Positions 13,683 through 22,428 of a stretch of DNA of 64,000 nucleotides are shown here, piece after piece; position 1 is the stretch's first letter, and each line of letters starts with the position of its first letter. The stretch is from Bog-756 sp963777665 (GTDB taxonomy: Bacteria > Actinomycetota > Acidimicrobiia > Acidimicrobiales > RAAP-2): contig CAVZRJ010000001.1 of the NCBI GenBank assembly GCA_963777665.1, positions 434,001-498,000 of the forward strand, in the 5' to 3' direction. The notes under the pieces are model-generated. The model ran no database searches. It saw only the letters and a list, made by a program, of their open reading frames with translations, and had not been told where the DNA came from. Both the position numbers and the translations under genes were made by a program.

Positions 13683-16040
13683 TCAGGAGGTCATCCCGAC
13701 GATCGGCTTGTTGAGGGTGATCGCCCCGGTCGAGCCGAAGAACTTGGCGTCCCCGTAGGAGAAGATCCCCCCGTCGGAGGCGACCAGCCAGTAGCCCTTG
13801 CCGTCCGGGGTCGTGCTCATCCCGACGATCGGCTTGTTGAGGGCGGTTCCGCCCGTCGAACCGTGGAACCCGGCGTCCCCGAACCCGAAGATCCCGCCGT
13901 CGGAGGCGACGAGCCAGTAGCCCTTGCCGTCCGGGGTTGCGGCCATCCCGACGATCGGCTTGTTGAGGGTGATCGCCCCGGTCGAGCCGTGGAACCCGGC
14001 GTCCCCGAACCCGAAGATCCCGCCGTCGGAGGCGACGAGCCAGTAGCCCTTGCCGTCAGGGGTTGCGGCCATCCCCACGATCGGCTTGTTGAGGGTGATC
14101 GCCCCGGTCGAGCCGTGGAACCCGGCGTCCCCGAACCCGAAGATCCCGCCGTCGGAGGCGACGAGCCAGTAGCCCTTGCCGTCAGGGGTTGCGGCCATCC
14201 CGACGATCGGCTTGTTGAGGGTGATCGCCCCGGTCGAGCCGTGGAACCCGGCGTCCCCGAACCCGAAGATCCCGCCGTCGGAGGCGACGAGCCAGTAGCC
14301 CTTGCCGTCAGGGGTTGCGGCCATCCCCACGATCGGCTTGTTGAGGGTGATCGCCCCGGTGGAGCCGTAGAAGCCGGCGGTGCTCCCGTAGGAGAAGATC
14401 CCCCCGTCCGAGGCGACCAGCCAGTAGCCCTTCGATCCGGACGCAACCACCCCGTTAGTGGTGCAGGACTTGGCGTAACTACCCACCCATCCGAGCGAGA
14501 CGGTCAGGTTCGTGGCCGAACTGTTGTCACCCTGGATGGTGATCACGAACTGGGACAGCGGCGGCGAGCCGGTGAGCGCCAGCGATGAGAGGTTGATCTT
14601 GCCGTTCGCATCCACCGATTCGGTCGGCACCCCAGCGAGCGGCGCTCCGGTGTTCGACTCGAACTGAACGGTGGCGGACGTGTAGTTGGACCGCGCCGGT
14701 TGGGTGATCTGGAACGAGGTGTACTGCTGAGGAGTGCACGCTGTGCCCGCAGGCACGATGTTGGCGACCTGTACGGCAACCGGACCCGTCGGGCAGGGAC
14801 CGCCGGTGCTGGCGTCGAAGTTCTGGATCTGCGAGCTGCCGCTGGCCGAGTTGACCCAGAGACAGGCCGGGCGCACCGGGTCCGGGTTGACGGTGTAGAG
14901 GTTGGACAGCCCGGAGAGGGTCTTCGGGAAGTTCGCGCACGACGACGACGTGGCGTAGTCGTAACAGTCGACCTGACCTGATGTGAAGTTGGCGACGTAG
15001 ACGCTGCTCCCGATGGTGACCGCCGGGCCGTTGAATCTGGCGTTGGGCCCGATCGTCATCCCGGCCGGCGTGGCGACGAGCGCCCCTGCCGAGCTCCAGC
15101 AGGGGTGGCCGGCCGTCGGGAGGCAGAACCCGGTCGGCGTGCCCGAAGCGCTCAGTAGGGGGAAGGGAGACCCGGCGATCGCCGTGACAGTGACGGTGGC
15201 GATCCAGCACGGTGCGTGGGTCGAGGCGTCGAAGCAGGTGAGAAAGTCGCCGGCAGACCCGGGGACCTGGATGATCACGTCATTGCCGGTGGAGCCCAGC
15301 GGCGTCGCGTTCGCGAGGGCCCCGAGCGTGTGGCCACCGAGCGGGACCGGGAAGACAGGACCGGCGGTGCACGCCGCGGCCAGTACGACGTCGAAGCAGA
15401 GGAGGTGGTTCTGCGTGCCGCCGCCGGCACCTCCCCCGGTCCCGCCGACCTCGTTGAAGGAGTACCACTCGTTGCCGATCTGCACCGGGGCCGAAAGACC
15501 CGCGAAGCCGCTCGTGTCGAGGGGGGCGTCGCCACTCGCTGAGAGTTGGGTGTACCCGCAGAACCTCTGGTCCGAGGTCGCCGAGGCCGGCTGCGTGGTG
15601 TCGATGCAGACCACGCCTGCGGAGAAGTCAGCCTTATGGACCGCGTAGACGTAGAGATGACCGGTGTTGGGGTCGAGTACGAGACCAGGGGCGATCGACG
15701 TGGCGAAATTGCTGCCCAACCACGTCACGGTCTTGAGCCCGCCCCAGCACGCGGACGCGTTGGAGAGTTGATGGCAGTCGACCTGGAGGGTGGACTGGTT
15801 GTTGAAGACGTTGAACACCTGGGTGTTGCTCACGGCGGTCGCCCACCCGGGCCCACCGGACGCGCTGGCGAATTGGGACGGCAGTGGGACCGACGTGGTC
15901 CCGGATCCGCTGTATGTCGTCGAGGCCGCGCCGGCGGTCTGTTGGCCGGCGACAGCGGCAGTGACCATGAGCCCACAGCCGAGGGCGAGCGCGAGGAGGG
16001 CGCGGACCGCCCCGTGCGAGCGAGTGGGGGATGTGTTCAC
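13683..16040 (-). CDS. Secreted propeller-like protein with C-terminal GYWLVASDGG repeats
   Basis: A 785-residue exported protein. A signal peptide (about 1-40: VRALLALALGCGLMVTAAVA, then AGAAS) leads into a roughly 460-residue beta-rich domain with recurring Cys pairs (DCHQLSNASACWG, CFDVVLAAACT, CFDASTHAPCW, CYDYATSSSC), consistent with a disulfide-pinned beta-propeller. The last 248 residues are six 37-43-residue units around GYWLVASDGGIFGFGDAGFH, ending with the protein. Such units are common in surface proteins of Acidimicrobiia and are thought to form beta-propeller-like or wall-associated modules; the ligand is unknown. ATG at 16040. It is convergent with the EAL gene across a strong terminator. 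Confidence 0.8.
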   Translation of the reverse strand: MNTSPTRSHGAVRALLALALGCGLMVTAAVAGQQTAGAASTTYSGSGTTSVPLPSQFASASGGPGWATAVSNTQVFNVFNNQSTLQVDCHQLSNASACWGGLKTVTWLGSNFATSIAPGLVLDPNTGHLYVYAVHKADFSAGVVCIDTTQPASATSDQRFCGYTQLSASGDAPLDTSGFAGLSAPVQIGNEWYSFNEVGGTGGGAGGGTQNHLLCFDVVLAAACTAGPVFPVPLGGHTLGALANATPLGSTGNDVIIQVPGSAGDFLTCFDASTHAPCWIATVTVTAIAGSPFPLLSASGTPTGFCLPTAGHPCWSSAGALVATPAGMTIGPNARFNGPAVTIGSSVYVANFTSGQVDCYDYATSSSCANFPKTLSGLSNLYTVNPDPVRPACLWVNSASGSSQIQNFDASTGGPCPTGPVAVQVANIVPAGTACTPQQYTSFQITQPARSNYTSATVQFESNTGAPLAGVPTESVDANGKINLSSLALTGSPPLSQFVITIQGDNSSATNLTVSLGWVGSYAKSCTTNGVVASGSKGYWLVASDGGIFSYGSTAGFYGSTGAITLNKPIVGMAATPDGKGYWLVASDGGIFGFGDAGFHGSTGAITLNKPIVGMAATPDGKGYWLVASDGGIFGFGDAGFHGSTGAITLNKPIVGMAATPDGKGYWLVASDGGIFGFGDAGFHGSTGAITLNKPIVGMAATPDGKGYWLVASDGGIFGFGDAGFHGSTGGTALNKPIVGMSTTPDGKGYWLVASDGGIFSYGDAKFFGSTGAITLNKPIVGMTS
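13686..14429 (-). repeat. Tandem 126-bp repeat array inside surface-protein gene
   Basis: Six consecutive copies encode 37-43-residue units; units 2-4 encode identical 42-residue peptides (126 bp) and are almost identical at DNA level (for example, the segment around 13880-14010 recurs at about 14006-14136 and 14132-14262). The outer copies diverge. Near-identity of internal units points to recent duplication or homogenisation, and such an array is prone to copy-number change and to assembly collapse. Confidence 0.85.
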
Positions 16041-16349
16041 GTCAGTCTCGATTCTCTCGGGCCGTTCGACCGATCGGTGCGATTCGCGATCGCACCACGA
16101 AGAGACTCAACGCGCTTGTACCGACCCCATGCGCCCGACGACCCCTCGTTCGGCGAAGTCCGCATTTCCTGCGAACCCACGGTCACGCTACCCCCCTCCG
16201 TGACATACGAAAAGACTCCACAACGGAGAGTGGTGATCCCATCACTCCTGGTAGTTGTTCTATTCCGGAGCGTGGGATGGCTGCGGGCATAGGATTGGGG
16301 TGATGACCGTCCGCCGGTGCCGGCGTCGTCGGTCGAGAAGGAGGATCCC
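16041..16349. other. Divergent intergenic region
   Basis: About 300 bases between two divergent genes, expected to hold both promoters. A small inverted repeat GTGAT-CCC-ATCAC lies at about 16232-16244. No gene was recognised. Confidence 0.4.
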
Positions 16350-17114
16350 GTGCCAGACATCGTGCAGCCCCCGCCGCGGATGACGTTCGAGTCAGCGGAG
16401 GAGGAGCGGCTCTACCGCAAGCAGCGGCTCGCCGCCGCCTTCCGGCTCTTCTCCAAGTTCGGATTCGACGAGGGCGTAGCCGGGCACATCACGGCGCGTG
16501 ACACGGAGCGGCTCGATCACTTCTGGGTCAACCCCCTCGGCATGCACTTCGGCCACATCTCGGTGTCCGACCTGATCCTGGTCAATCACGAGGGTGAAGT
16601 GGTCGAGGGCGACCGACCGGTCAACGTCGCCGCCTTCGTCATCCATTCCCAGATCCACGCTGCCAGGCCCGATGTGATGGCTGCCGCCCACGCCCACTCG
16701 GTCTACGGGAAGTCGTGGTCCTCGTTGGGGCGGCCGCTCGATCCGATCACCCAGGACGTCTGTGCGTTCTTCGAGGACCACGCCGTCTTCGACGACTACA
16801 CGGGTGTCGTCATCGACATCGACGAAGGGAAGCGCATCGCCCACGCCCTCGCCGACAACAAGGCTGCGATCCTGCGAAACCACGGGTTGCTGACGGTCGG
16901 ACACTCGGTCGACGAAGCAGCGTGGTGGTTCATCACCATGGAGCGGTCGTGCCAAGCGCAGCTGATGGCCTCCGCCGCGGGGACGCCGGTCCTGATCGAC
17001 CCCGAGATGGCCCGGCACACCAGTGGTCAGGTGGGCTCCCACCTGGCGGGCTGGTTTAGCTTCCAGCCCCTGTTCGATCGCATCGTCCGCGAGCAGCCCG
17101 ACCTGCTGGACTGA
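16350..17114 (+). CDS. Class II aldolase/adducin family protein
   Basis: A 254-residue protein of the zinc-dependent class II aldolase fold (fuculose/ribulose-phosphate aldolase and epimerase relatives). Metal-binding His residues are seen in GHITARD (His near 39), AHAHSVYG (the HxH pair, about 110-114) and LRNHGLLTVG (about 175-184). GTG at 16350 is supported by a near-perfect AAGGAGG five bases upstream. The N-terminal LYRKQRLAAAFRLFSKFGFD is typical of the subgroup called class II aldolase/adducin domain protein, whose substrate is undefined. It is convergent with gcvPB. Confidence 0.85.
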   Translation: MPDIVQPPPRMTFESAEEERLYRKQRLAAAFRLFSKFGFDEGVAGHITARDTERLDHFWVNPLGMHFGHISVSDLILVNHEGEVVEGDRPVNVAAFVIHSQIHAARPDVMAAAHAHSVYGKSWSSLGRPLDPITQDVCAFFEDHAVFDDYTGVVIDIDEGKRIAHALADNKAAILRNHGLLTVGHSVDEAAWWFITMERSCQAQLMASAAGTPVLIDPEMARHTSGQVGSHLAGWFSFQPLFDRIVREQPDLLD

Positions 17115-17123
17115 CCCTCACCT

Positions 17124-18656
17124 TCAGTTCCGGGCGTCGAACGTCGGGATGAGGGTGCGGGCCGCCCGCGCCTCGTCGAGCCGACGCACCGGGGTCTTGT
17201 GGGGGAATTCGGCGAGCCACCCCTCCCCCTCGGCCACCGCCTCGGCGGCGATGCGTTCGAGGGATTCGGCCAGCGCCTCCAGGGTCTGGGGGCTCTCGGT
17301 CTCGGTGGGTTCGATCATGAGGGCTTCGTCGACGACGAGCGGGAAGTACACGGTCGGTGCGTGGAACCCCTCCTCGAGGAGGCGTTTGGCCACGTCCAGG
17401 GCCCGCACGCCATACTCCTGTTTGAGCGAGCGGGCGGAGAGCACCACCTCGTGCATGCAGGGCCTGTCGAAGGGGACGTCGTAGGTTCCGTGCAGCCGGA
17501 CGCGGATCCAGTTGGCGTTGAGGACGGCGATCTCCGCGATGCGCCGCAGGCCGTCGCCTCCGTTGACGAGGATGTAGGCGAGTGCGCGGGCGAGGACGAG
17601 GGCGTTCCCGTGCCACGTGTGCACGCGGCCGATCGAGCGGGGCGGCTGCACCCAGGCGAAGGATGGCTCACCGTCGGTGGTGACCCGCGTCGCCCGCGGA
17701 CCCGGGAGGAAGGGGACCAGCCGCTCGGACACCGCGACCGGACCCGCTCCCGGGCCGCCCCCACCGTGAGGGGTGGCGAACGTCTTGTGGAGGTTCATGT
17801 GGACGATGTCGAAGCCCATGTCGCCCGGCCGGACGACGCCGAGGATGGCGTTGAGATTGGCGCCGTCGTAGTACAGCAAGCCGCCGACCCGGTGGACCGC
17901 CTCGGCGATCGCCGTGATGTCCTCCTCGAAGAGCCCGAGTGTGTTGGGGTTGGTCAGCATGATGCCGGCAACGTCCTCGTCGAGCACCGACTCGAGGGCG
18001 ACCATGTCCACGCAGCCGCGGCTGTCGCTCGGCACGGTGACTACCTCGTAGCCGCCGAGGGTCACCGAGGCGGGGTTGGTGCCGTGTGCCGAGTCGGGGA
18101 TGATGACCTTGTGGCGCACCGAGCCGCGGGACTCGTGCCAGGCCCGCATGAGGAGGAGACCGGTGAGCTCGCCGGCGGCTCCCGCTGCGGGCTGGAGGGT
18201 CGCCGCGGCCATCCCGGTGATCTCACAGAGGATCCCCTCCAACTCGACCAGCAGTGCGAGCCAGCCCTGGGTCATCGATGCCGGCGCAGCGGGGTGAACA
18301 CCGGCCAACCCGGGAAGGCAGGCCACCTCGTCGCAGACCTTCGGGTTGTACTTCATCGTGCACGAGCCGAGCGGATACATCCCGAGGTCGACCGAGAACT
18401 GCCGGTGGGAGAGCCGTGTGAAGTGCGCCACCAGGTCCCGCTCGGAGACCTCGGCGAGCGGGACCTGGTGGTCCCGGCGGTGCGCAGCGGGGACCAGGTC
18501 GTCGAGATCCACCTCGGGGATTCTGGTCGTGCGGAAGGAGCAGGCCCGCCGACCCGGCTCGGAGAGCTCGAAGAGGGTGGGTTCCGCCTCGCGGCCCATA
18601 AGGGGGGCCGAGGCGGCCTTCCCGCCCGGAGCACCCCGACTGGCGTTCGTGGTCAT
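17124..18656 (-). CDS. gcvPB: Glycine dehydrogenase (decarboxylating) subunit 2
   Basis: A 510-residue subunit of the P-protein of the glycine cleavage system, which decarboxylates glycine with PLP and loads the aminomethyl group on lipoyl-GcvH. The PLP-lysine region NLHKTFATPHGGGGPG is present (Lys near 290), along with the N-terminal YPLGSCTMKYNPK and LQPAAGAAGELTGLL. This is the carboxy half of the split P-protein; gcvPA precedes it by 34 bases. ATG at 18656 follows GGGAGGGG, a good ribosome-binding site. Full length. Confidence 0.95.
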   Translation of the reverse strand: MTTNASRGAPGGKAASAPLMGREAEPTLFELSEPGRRACSFRTTRIPEVDLDDLVPAAHRRDHQVPLAEVSERDLVAHFTRLSHRQFSVDLGMYPLGSCTMKYNPKVCDEVACLPGLAGVHPAAPASMTQGWLALLVELEGILCEITGMAAATLQPAAGAAGELTGLLLMRAWHESRGSVRHKVIIPDSAHGTNPASVTLGGYEVVTVPSDSRGCVDMVALESVLDEDVAGIMLTNPNTLGLFEEDITAIAEAVHRVGGLLYYDGANLNAILGVVRPGDMGFDIVHMNLHKTFATPHGGGGPGAGPVAVSERLVPFLPGPRATRVTTDGEPSFAWVQPPRSIGRVHTWHGNALVLARALAYILVNGGDGLRRIAEIAVLNANWIRVRLHGTYDVPFDRPCMHEVVLSARSLKQEYGVRALDVAKRLLEEGFHAPTVYFPLVVDEALMIEPTETESPQTLEALAESLERIAAEAVAEGEGWLAEFPHKTPVRRLDEARAARTLIPTFDARN

Positions 18657-18690
18657 GACCGTCCCCTCCCCCACCTGGTCCCGTCCCGCA

Positions 18691-20040
18691 TCAGGCGATC
18701 GCCTTTGCGAGCGCGGTGACGTACGCGTCGATTTCGTCACGGGTGCGGCGTTCGGTCACGGCCACCAGCAGACCGTATTCGCCGTCGACCACATCCCCTG
18801 CGAGAGAGATGCCCGCCAGGAAGCCCGCGTCGGCCATGCGCGCGATGACCGTCTCGGCCGGCAGCGGCAGGCGGACCGCGAACTCGCGCAGCACCGGAGC
18901 CGAAGCGAACGGAGCCACTCCGTCGACTGCCAGCAGCGCCTCGCGCATATAGCGGGTGCCACGCGCGCAGCGGAGGGCGACCTCGGCGAGCCCGGACGTC
19001 CCGAGCCAGCCCAGCTGGACGGCCGCGGTCACCGCCATCAGGGTCTGGTTGGTGCAGACGTTGGAGGTCGCCTTTTCGCGGCGGATGTCCTGCTCGCGGG
19101 CGCGCAGCGTCGTGACGTAGGCGCGGCGGCCCTCGACGTCGGCGGTCTCCCCCACCAACCGGCCGGGCAGGCGACGGACATGGGCCGTGGCGCAGGCGAA
19201 GAGGCCGAGGTACGGCCCTCCGAACCCGAGCGCGGTCCCGAAGACCTGCCCCTCCCCCACCATCACGTCGGCCCCCCATTCGCCGGCCGAACGCAGGAGG
19301 CCCGCAGCCAGTGGATCGGCTCCGACCACGAGCAGGGCTCCGGTCCGGTCACAGAGGGCCCGGGCCGCGGACAAGTCCTCGAGACAGCCCAGGTAGTTGG
19401 GGTACGCAACCAGCACGACCCCCGGGGTGTCCCCCGCCTCGTCCTCGACCGCCGGCCACGCGGTCACGCCGTCGGCCAGCGGGACGGTGCGGATCCGATG
19501 GCCGGTCCCGATCGCAAAGGTGGCCAGCATCTGGCGCCAGTGGGGATGGATCCCCTCGGAGACCCACACGGTGGGGCACCCCGAAGCTGCGACGCCGAGG
19601 TTGACCGCCTCCACCGCCGCGCTCCCGCCGTCGTAGAGGGAGGCGTTGGCGACCGGGAGGCCGGCGATGCGCGACACCATGGTCTGGTACTCGAAGAGGG
19701 CCTGGAGGACGCCCTGGGAGACCTCGGGCTGGTAGGGGGTGTACGAGGTCACGAACTCGCTGCGACCGGCCAGCGCACGGGTCACCGACGGCGTCTCGTG
19801 GTCGTAGGCACCACCGCCGGCGAAGCAGACCAGACGGTCGGACCGGGCGCGATTGCGTTCGGCGTACCCGGCCATGGTCGCCAGCACGTCGGGCTCACCG
19901 GTCCCGTTGGCCACCTCCAGGGCACGCTGCAGCTTGACCGCCTCGGGAACGGCGGCGAACAGCTCGTCGACGTCGGACAGCCCGAGGAAGGCGAGCATGC
20001 TCGCGACCTCCTCGTCAGTGTGCGGGATGTAGGTACCCAC
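18691..20040 (-). CDS. gcvPA: Glycine dehydrogenase (decarboxylating) subunit 1
   Basis: The 449-residue N-terminal half of the two-subunit glycine decarboxylase. Family blocks are visible: MGTYIPHTDEEVASMLAFLG at the start, FAGGGAYDHETPSV, SYTPYQPEVSQGVLQALFEY, ANASLYDGGSAAVEAV, and EKATSNVCTNQTLMA. Full length for the family (about 440-450). It lies between gcvT and gcvPB in one orientation and should be co-transcribed with both. Confidence 0.95.
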   Translation of the reverse strand: MGTYIPHTDEEVASMLAFLGLSDVDELFAAVPEAVKLQRALEVANGTGEPDVLATMAGYAERNRARSDRLVCFAGGGAYDHETPSVTRALAGRSEFVTSYTPYQPEVSQGVLQALFEYQTMVSRIAGLPVANASLYDGGSAAVEAVNLGVAASGCPTVWVSEGIHPHWRQMLATFAIGTGHRIRTVPLADGVTAWPAVEDEAGDTPGVVLVAYPNYLGCLEDLSAARALCDRTGALLVVGADPLAAGLLRSAGEWGADVMVGEGQVFGTALGFGGPYLGLFACATAHVRRLPGRLVGETADVEGRRAYVTTLRAREQDIRREKATSNVCTNQTLMAVTAAVQLGWLGTSGLAEVALRCARGTRYMREALLAVDGVAPFASAPVLREFAVRLPLPAETVIARMADAGFLAGISLAGDVVDGEYGLLVAVTERRTRDEIDAYVTALAKAIA

Positions 20041-20109
20041 GTGGGCTCCTCTTACGGCTCGGGTGACGTTCGGTGACGGACGGTGTCGATGGCCCGGACG
20101 GACGGCCGG

Positions 20110-21253
20110 TCACGCGGGGACGGCCCACTGCCCGGGCCGGACGAACGGGGTGTCCACGACGGTTGCCGGACGGGCCCGGCCACGCTGGACGATCTCCAGG
20201 GCCCCGGGCGGCGCCGGGCCGGTGGCCGCGTCGATGAAGGCGAGGCGCGATCCCGTGTCCGAGCATGGGCGAGAAGTTCCCACTGGTGACCGTGCCCACG
20301 CGGGTTCCGTCGATCCGGAGCTCAGCGCCCTCGCGTGGCGGCTGGCGCCCTTCCGTGCTCAGACCCACCAGACGGCGGGAGATCCCCCGCTCGCGTTCGG
20401 CGAGGAGGGCCGCCCTGCCGCGGAATGCGTGCTTGTCCCACCCCACGACCCACCCGAGGCCGGCCTGCAGTGGCGTGATACCGGGGCCGAGCTCGTGGCC
20501 GTGCAACGGAAACCCGGCCTCGAGACGGAGCGTGTCCCGCGCGCCGAGCCCGGCAGGGGCGATGCTGCACCCGAGGAGCTCGTTCCAGAGGCGCTCGGCT
20601 GACCCGGCCGGCACGGAGACCTCGAACCCGTCCTCCCCGGTGTATCCCGTCCCGGCCACCACACAGCGGGCGCCGTGCCAGTCGAACACCCTGACTCCGA
20701 AGCGGGGGACCGCGGCTGCATCACCCAGCACCGGGGCGGCCAGGTTCCGTGCGAGGGGGCCCTGCACGGCGATGATGCACCGGGTCGGTGTGGTGTCCGC
20801 TCCGCCGACGGCTGCCAGCACCCGTTCGGTGTTGGAGGCGTTGGGCATGACGTCGAACTCACCCTCGGCGATCCACCAGACGATGATGTCGTCGACCACC
20901 GACGCGTCTGTTTCGTCGAGGAGGTGGGTGTACTGGGCCCGCCCCGGATCGATGCGGCGGAGGTCGTTGGAGAGGGCAGTCTGGAGTCGGTCGAAGGCGC
21001 CGACGTCGTCGACCCGCACCGTCCCGAGATGGCTCACGTCGAAGAGGACCGCCGCCTCGCGGCAGGACCGGTGCTCGGCGATGGTGCCCTCCGGGTAGGC
21101 CAACGGCATCTCCCAGCCTCCGAACCCGACCAGTTTGGCCCCGAGCCGGCGGTGGGACTCGAAGAGGGCGGTGCGCCGAAGGGCGCGCTCCGGCGCGGGA
21201 CCCCTGCTGTCGTCAGTGTGCGGGGTCGTTGCCGGGTCGGGAGTTTCGAGCAC
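20110..21253 (-). CDS. gcvT: Aminomethyltransferase (glycine cleavage T-protein), frameshifted near 3' end
   Basis: T-protein transfers the methylene group from aminomethyl-lipoyl GcvH to tetrahydrofolate and frees ammonia. It reads well from ATG 21253: LGAKLVGFGGWEMPLAYPEG, FDVSHLGTVRV, GYTGEDGFEVSV, GWDKHAFRGRAALL, and RVGTVTSGNFSPMLGHGIA. At about 20245 one surplus C moves the frame; skipping it gives the expected tail LAFIDAATGPAPPGALEIVQ and ends at a TGA at 20110-20112. As it stands the original frame runs on into non-family sequence as far as 20015, overlapping gcvPA. Given the perfect sequence on either side, this looks like a sequencing error. Confidence 0.9.
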
Positions 21254-21278
21254 GTCGAAAGGTTACCGGCGGGTGCCG

Positions 21279-21674
21279 TCAGGCGGAATTGGCCACCGTG
21301 GCCCGGGCACCCTCGCCGGCCAACCCGTACTTGGCGAGCAGCGCCAGGGTGTCCCGCTGGTAGAGCAGGGTCACCCGTACGTCGGGGTAGAGCTCGGCCA
21401 AGCGCCGCACCTTCCCGTTCTTCTTGGTCACGAGCCGCTGGTTGAGGGTGGTGAGCTCGACGAAGAGCCCGGGCCGCGGCAGCCAGAAGTCGGGTCGGAA
21501 GGCCGCTCGGGGTCGTCCGCTGCCGTCCCAGTCGAGGGCGAACTCCACCGGTTCGTACTCCCACTCGACACCGTAGAAGTCGAGGATCCGGGCGAACCGC
21601 TCCTCCGACTCATGGGCGAAACGCACAGGCCGGCGCGCCGCAGGCGGACCGAGTGCGGTGATCCGGGTGGTCAA
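21279..21674 (-). CDS. Conserved protein with PD-(D/E)XK nuclease-like core
   Basis: A 131-residue protein conserved in actinobacteria. The core reads YGVEWEYEPVEFAL, then AFRPDFWLP (possible PD), LFVELTTLNQRLVTKKNGKVR (E-x-T ... K-K-x-x-K) and YPDVRVTLLYQRD. The spacing of PD, E and K residues resembles a minimal restriction-endonuclease fold, though activity is not shown for this group. Its start overlaps the stop of the MerR gene by four bases, and gcvT follows after 25 bases, so all belong to one probable operon. Confidence 0.7.
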   Translation of the reverse strand: MTTRITALGPPAARRPVRFAHESEERFARILDFYGVEWEYEPVEFALDWDGSGRPRAAFRPDFWLPRPGLFVELTTLNQRLVTKKNGKVRRLAELYPDVRVTLLYQRDTLALLAKYGLAGEGARATVANSA

Positions 21675-22249
21675 CGCTCGGCGGCCTCGGTGGCGGCCGG
21701 GTAGGCGGTTGCCGGTCGGCGATCCGTGCGCCCAGGCGGGGTCTTGGCGGTGGTGGGCGCGGTGATCTCGACGATGGCCGCCTCGAGCTCGGACACCACA
21801 CCGGAGAGGGGCAGGACGTTGAAGACCCCCTGGCCGCCGGCGAGCAGGTCCACCAACTCACCGTCGGAACGGGCCAGCGCTGAGCGGCTGTCGGCGAGGA
21901 CCAGCTGGGCAGAGGCGAGGTCGACACCGAGATCGCCGCGCAGGCAGTCGACCGCCTGGCGCGCCTGACGGAGTTTGAGCCCCGCGTCGAGCAGCCGCTT
22001 GATCACCTTCAGCTCGAGCACGTCGCCGTAGGAGTAGCGCCGCTGGCTGCCGCTTCCGGTCGCGTCGGCGATCGACGGACGGAGCAGGCCGGTGCGTGCC
22101 CAGTAGTCGAGCTGCCGGTAGGTGATACCGACCACGGCGCACACCTGCGAGCCCCGGAAGCCCTCCGTCGGGCCGGAGGCATGCCCCCCAACGGGCGTCG
22201 TGGCGGGGCGCTTCGGGGCCTTGGCGGTCCTGCGAGCGGCCATCGTCAT
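21671..22249 (-). CDS. MerR-family transcriptional regulator (Rv1830-like)
   Basis: A 192-residue regulator. The MerR winged HTH is at about 32-105 (GFRGSQVCAVVGITYRQLDY, ARTGLLRPS, GSGSQRRYSYGDVLELKVIK), followed by a helix and a C-terminal domain with GELVDLLAGGQGVFNVLPLS. This pattern matches the actinobacterial MerR encoded near gcvH and garA in mycobacteria (Rv1830 type). It heads the run leading to gcvT-gcvPA-gcvPB, so it may regulate glycine cleavage or itself. It is divergent from the DUF2889 gene, with 179 bases between. Confidence 0.88.
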   Translation of the reverse strand: MTMAARRTAKAPKRPATTPVGGHASGPTEGFRGSQVCAVVGITYRQLDYWARTGLLRPSIADATGSGSQRRYSYGDVLELKVIKRLLDAGLKLRQARQAVDCLRGDLGVDLASAQLVLADSRSALARSDGELVDLLAGGQGVFNVLPLSGVVSELEAAIVEITAPTTAKTPPGRTDRRPATAYPAATEAAER

Positions 22250-22428
22250 TCCTCCACCTCGATCAGAGGTCCACCCTCAACCGCAACCTCACGGTCAACC
22301 TGTGCAGTCAGGGTATCACACTGCCGTAATTACGTCTCTGTGACCTGGCGTCCAGATGCTCGTGGCAGCTGCTGTGCCCCGCCCTCCACCGATTTGGAGG
22401 CCCGTCCGACCCGGGCCATGATCGGCAG

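Noticed and set aside
13686..14429. CRISPR-like array
   Set aside because: The regular repeats are 126 bp, contiguous and in frame inside a gene; there are no spacers and no cas genes.
13272..14588. 438-codon plus-strand frame with DDRLVEGDRPGRAVEPG-type repeats
   Set aside because: It is the complement of the GYWLVASDGG repeat array and overlaps the EAL gene; the minus-strand gene has the signal peptide and known repeats.
17199..20076. Plus-strand frames of 500-570 codons opposite gcvPB and gcvPA
   Set aside because: Exact antisense of highly conserved genes; high-GC DNA often leaves such frames open.
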